IMG/VR virus record: IMGVR_UViG_3300042991_000644
Span: 1 to 22,623 of that record
Length of the DNA stretch: 22,623 nucleotides
Direction: 5' to 3' (one strand)
Origin: a virus
Under the pieces are notes generated by a model. It did no database searches. It saw only the letters and a list, made by a program, of their open reading frames with translations, and was not told the origin of the DNA. This document shows positions 22,557 to 22,623 of the stretch, piece after piece (position 1 is the first letter of the stretch; the number at the start of each line of letters is the position of its first letter). Made by a program: the position numbers and the translations under genes.

Positions 22557-22609
22557 GCTATAACGGAAAACTTATAACCGCCGTGCCGTTCGGCAAATTC
22601 AATTAACTC
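22557..22609 (-). repeat. attC-like right end near the window edge
   Basis: On the - strand it reads GCCGAACGGCACGGCGGTTA, then TAAGTTTTCCGTTATAGCCAAA. It contains the same GGCGGTTA...GTTATAGCC elements as 21603-21650. If it is an attC site its left arm would lie to the right of the window. Evidence is similarity and form only. Confidence 0.35.
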
Positions 22610-22623
22610 GAAGAAAAAATATA

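Overview
The window looks like part of a phage or prophage genome from a Bacteroidota (Bacteroidetes) host. The DNA is AT-rich and most genes lack Shine-Dalgarno-like starts. The best promoter is a textbook Bacteroidota one (TTTG, 19 bases, TAnnTTTG). Gene content is phage-like throughout: tail hub, tail fibre, RecT, a RecE-like nuclease, KilA-N, NinG and a replication initiator. No integrase, terminase or capsid gene lies in the window, so a free phage and a prophage cannot be told apart.

Layout. Positions 1-6054 (+ strand) are the end of a structural module: a baseplate/tail-tip protein (partial), a fibre with two pyocin-knob domains, a chaperone-sized protein, a predicted SGNH esterase with a PKD domain, then a membrane coiled-coil protein coupled to a SiaC-like (DUF1987) protein and two tiny genes. 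Positions 6134-6204 hold convergent-junction hairpins. Positions about 6207-8990 (- strand) carry what look like integron gene cassettes: three cassettes, two complete attC-like sites and one half site. In two cassettes the first nine bases are the exact reverse complement of the first nine bases of that cassette's own attC-like site, which is the diagnostic cassette signature. No integron integrase is present. The largest cassette encodes a radical SAM/SPASM protein overlapping a minimal stand-alone GGDEF protein.

Positions 9065-20822 (- strand) form one tightly packed early operon read from a promoter at about 20841-20871. In order it encodes a small HTH-like protein, KilA-N, two unknowns, a membrane-anchored ADP-ribosyltransferase-like protein, a small unknown, RecT, a coiled-coil protein, a PD-(D/E)XK nuclease, several small proteins, an SNF2-type helicase, an unknown, a helicase-methyltransferase fusion, a DnaD-like replication initiator, a replication-associated protein and NinG. 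Positions 20823-21763 have no convincing protein gene but contain an iteron array. The same iteron recurs inside the replication initiator gene, so both places are candidate origin or initiator-binding sites. Positions 21764-22411 (+ strand) carry small unknown genes closed by a terminator and flanked by two related attC-like right ends.

The genes fit together as early recombination-dependent replication (RecT, nuclease, helicases, initiator, NinG) and late host recognition (fibre, esterase). Accessory 'moron' cargo was added at the convergent boundary between the two transcripts. A SiaC-like protein and a GGDEF protein within 1 kb of each other suggest, but do not prove, interference with cyclic-dinucleotide signalling. 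No experimental function can be read from the sequence, and all functional statements are family-based inferences.
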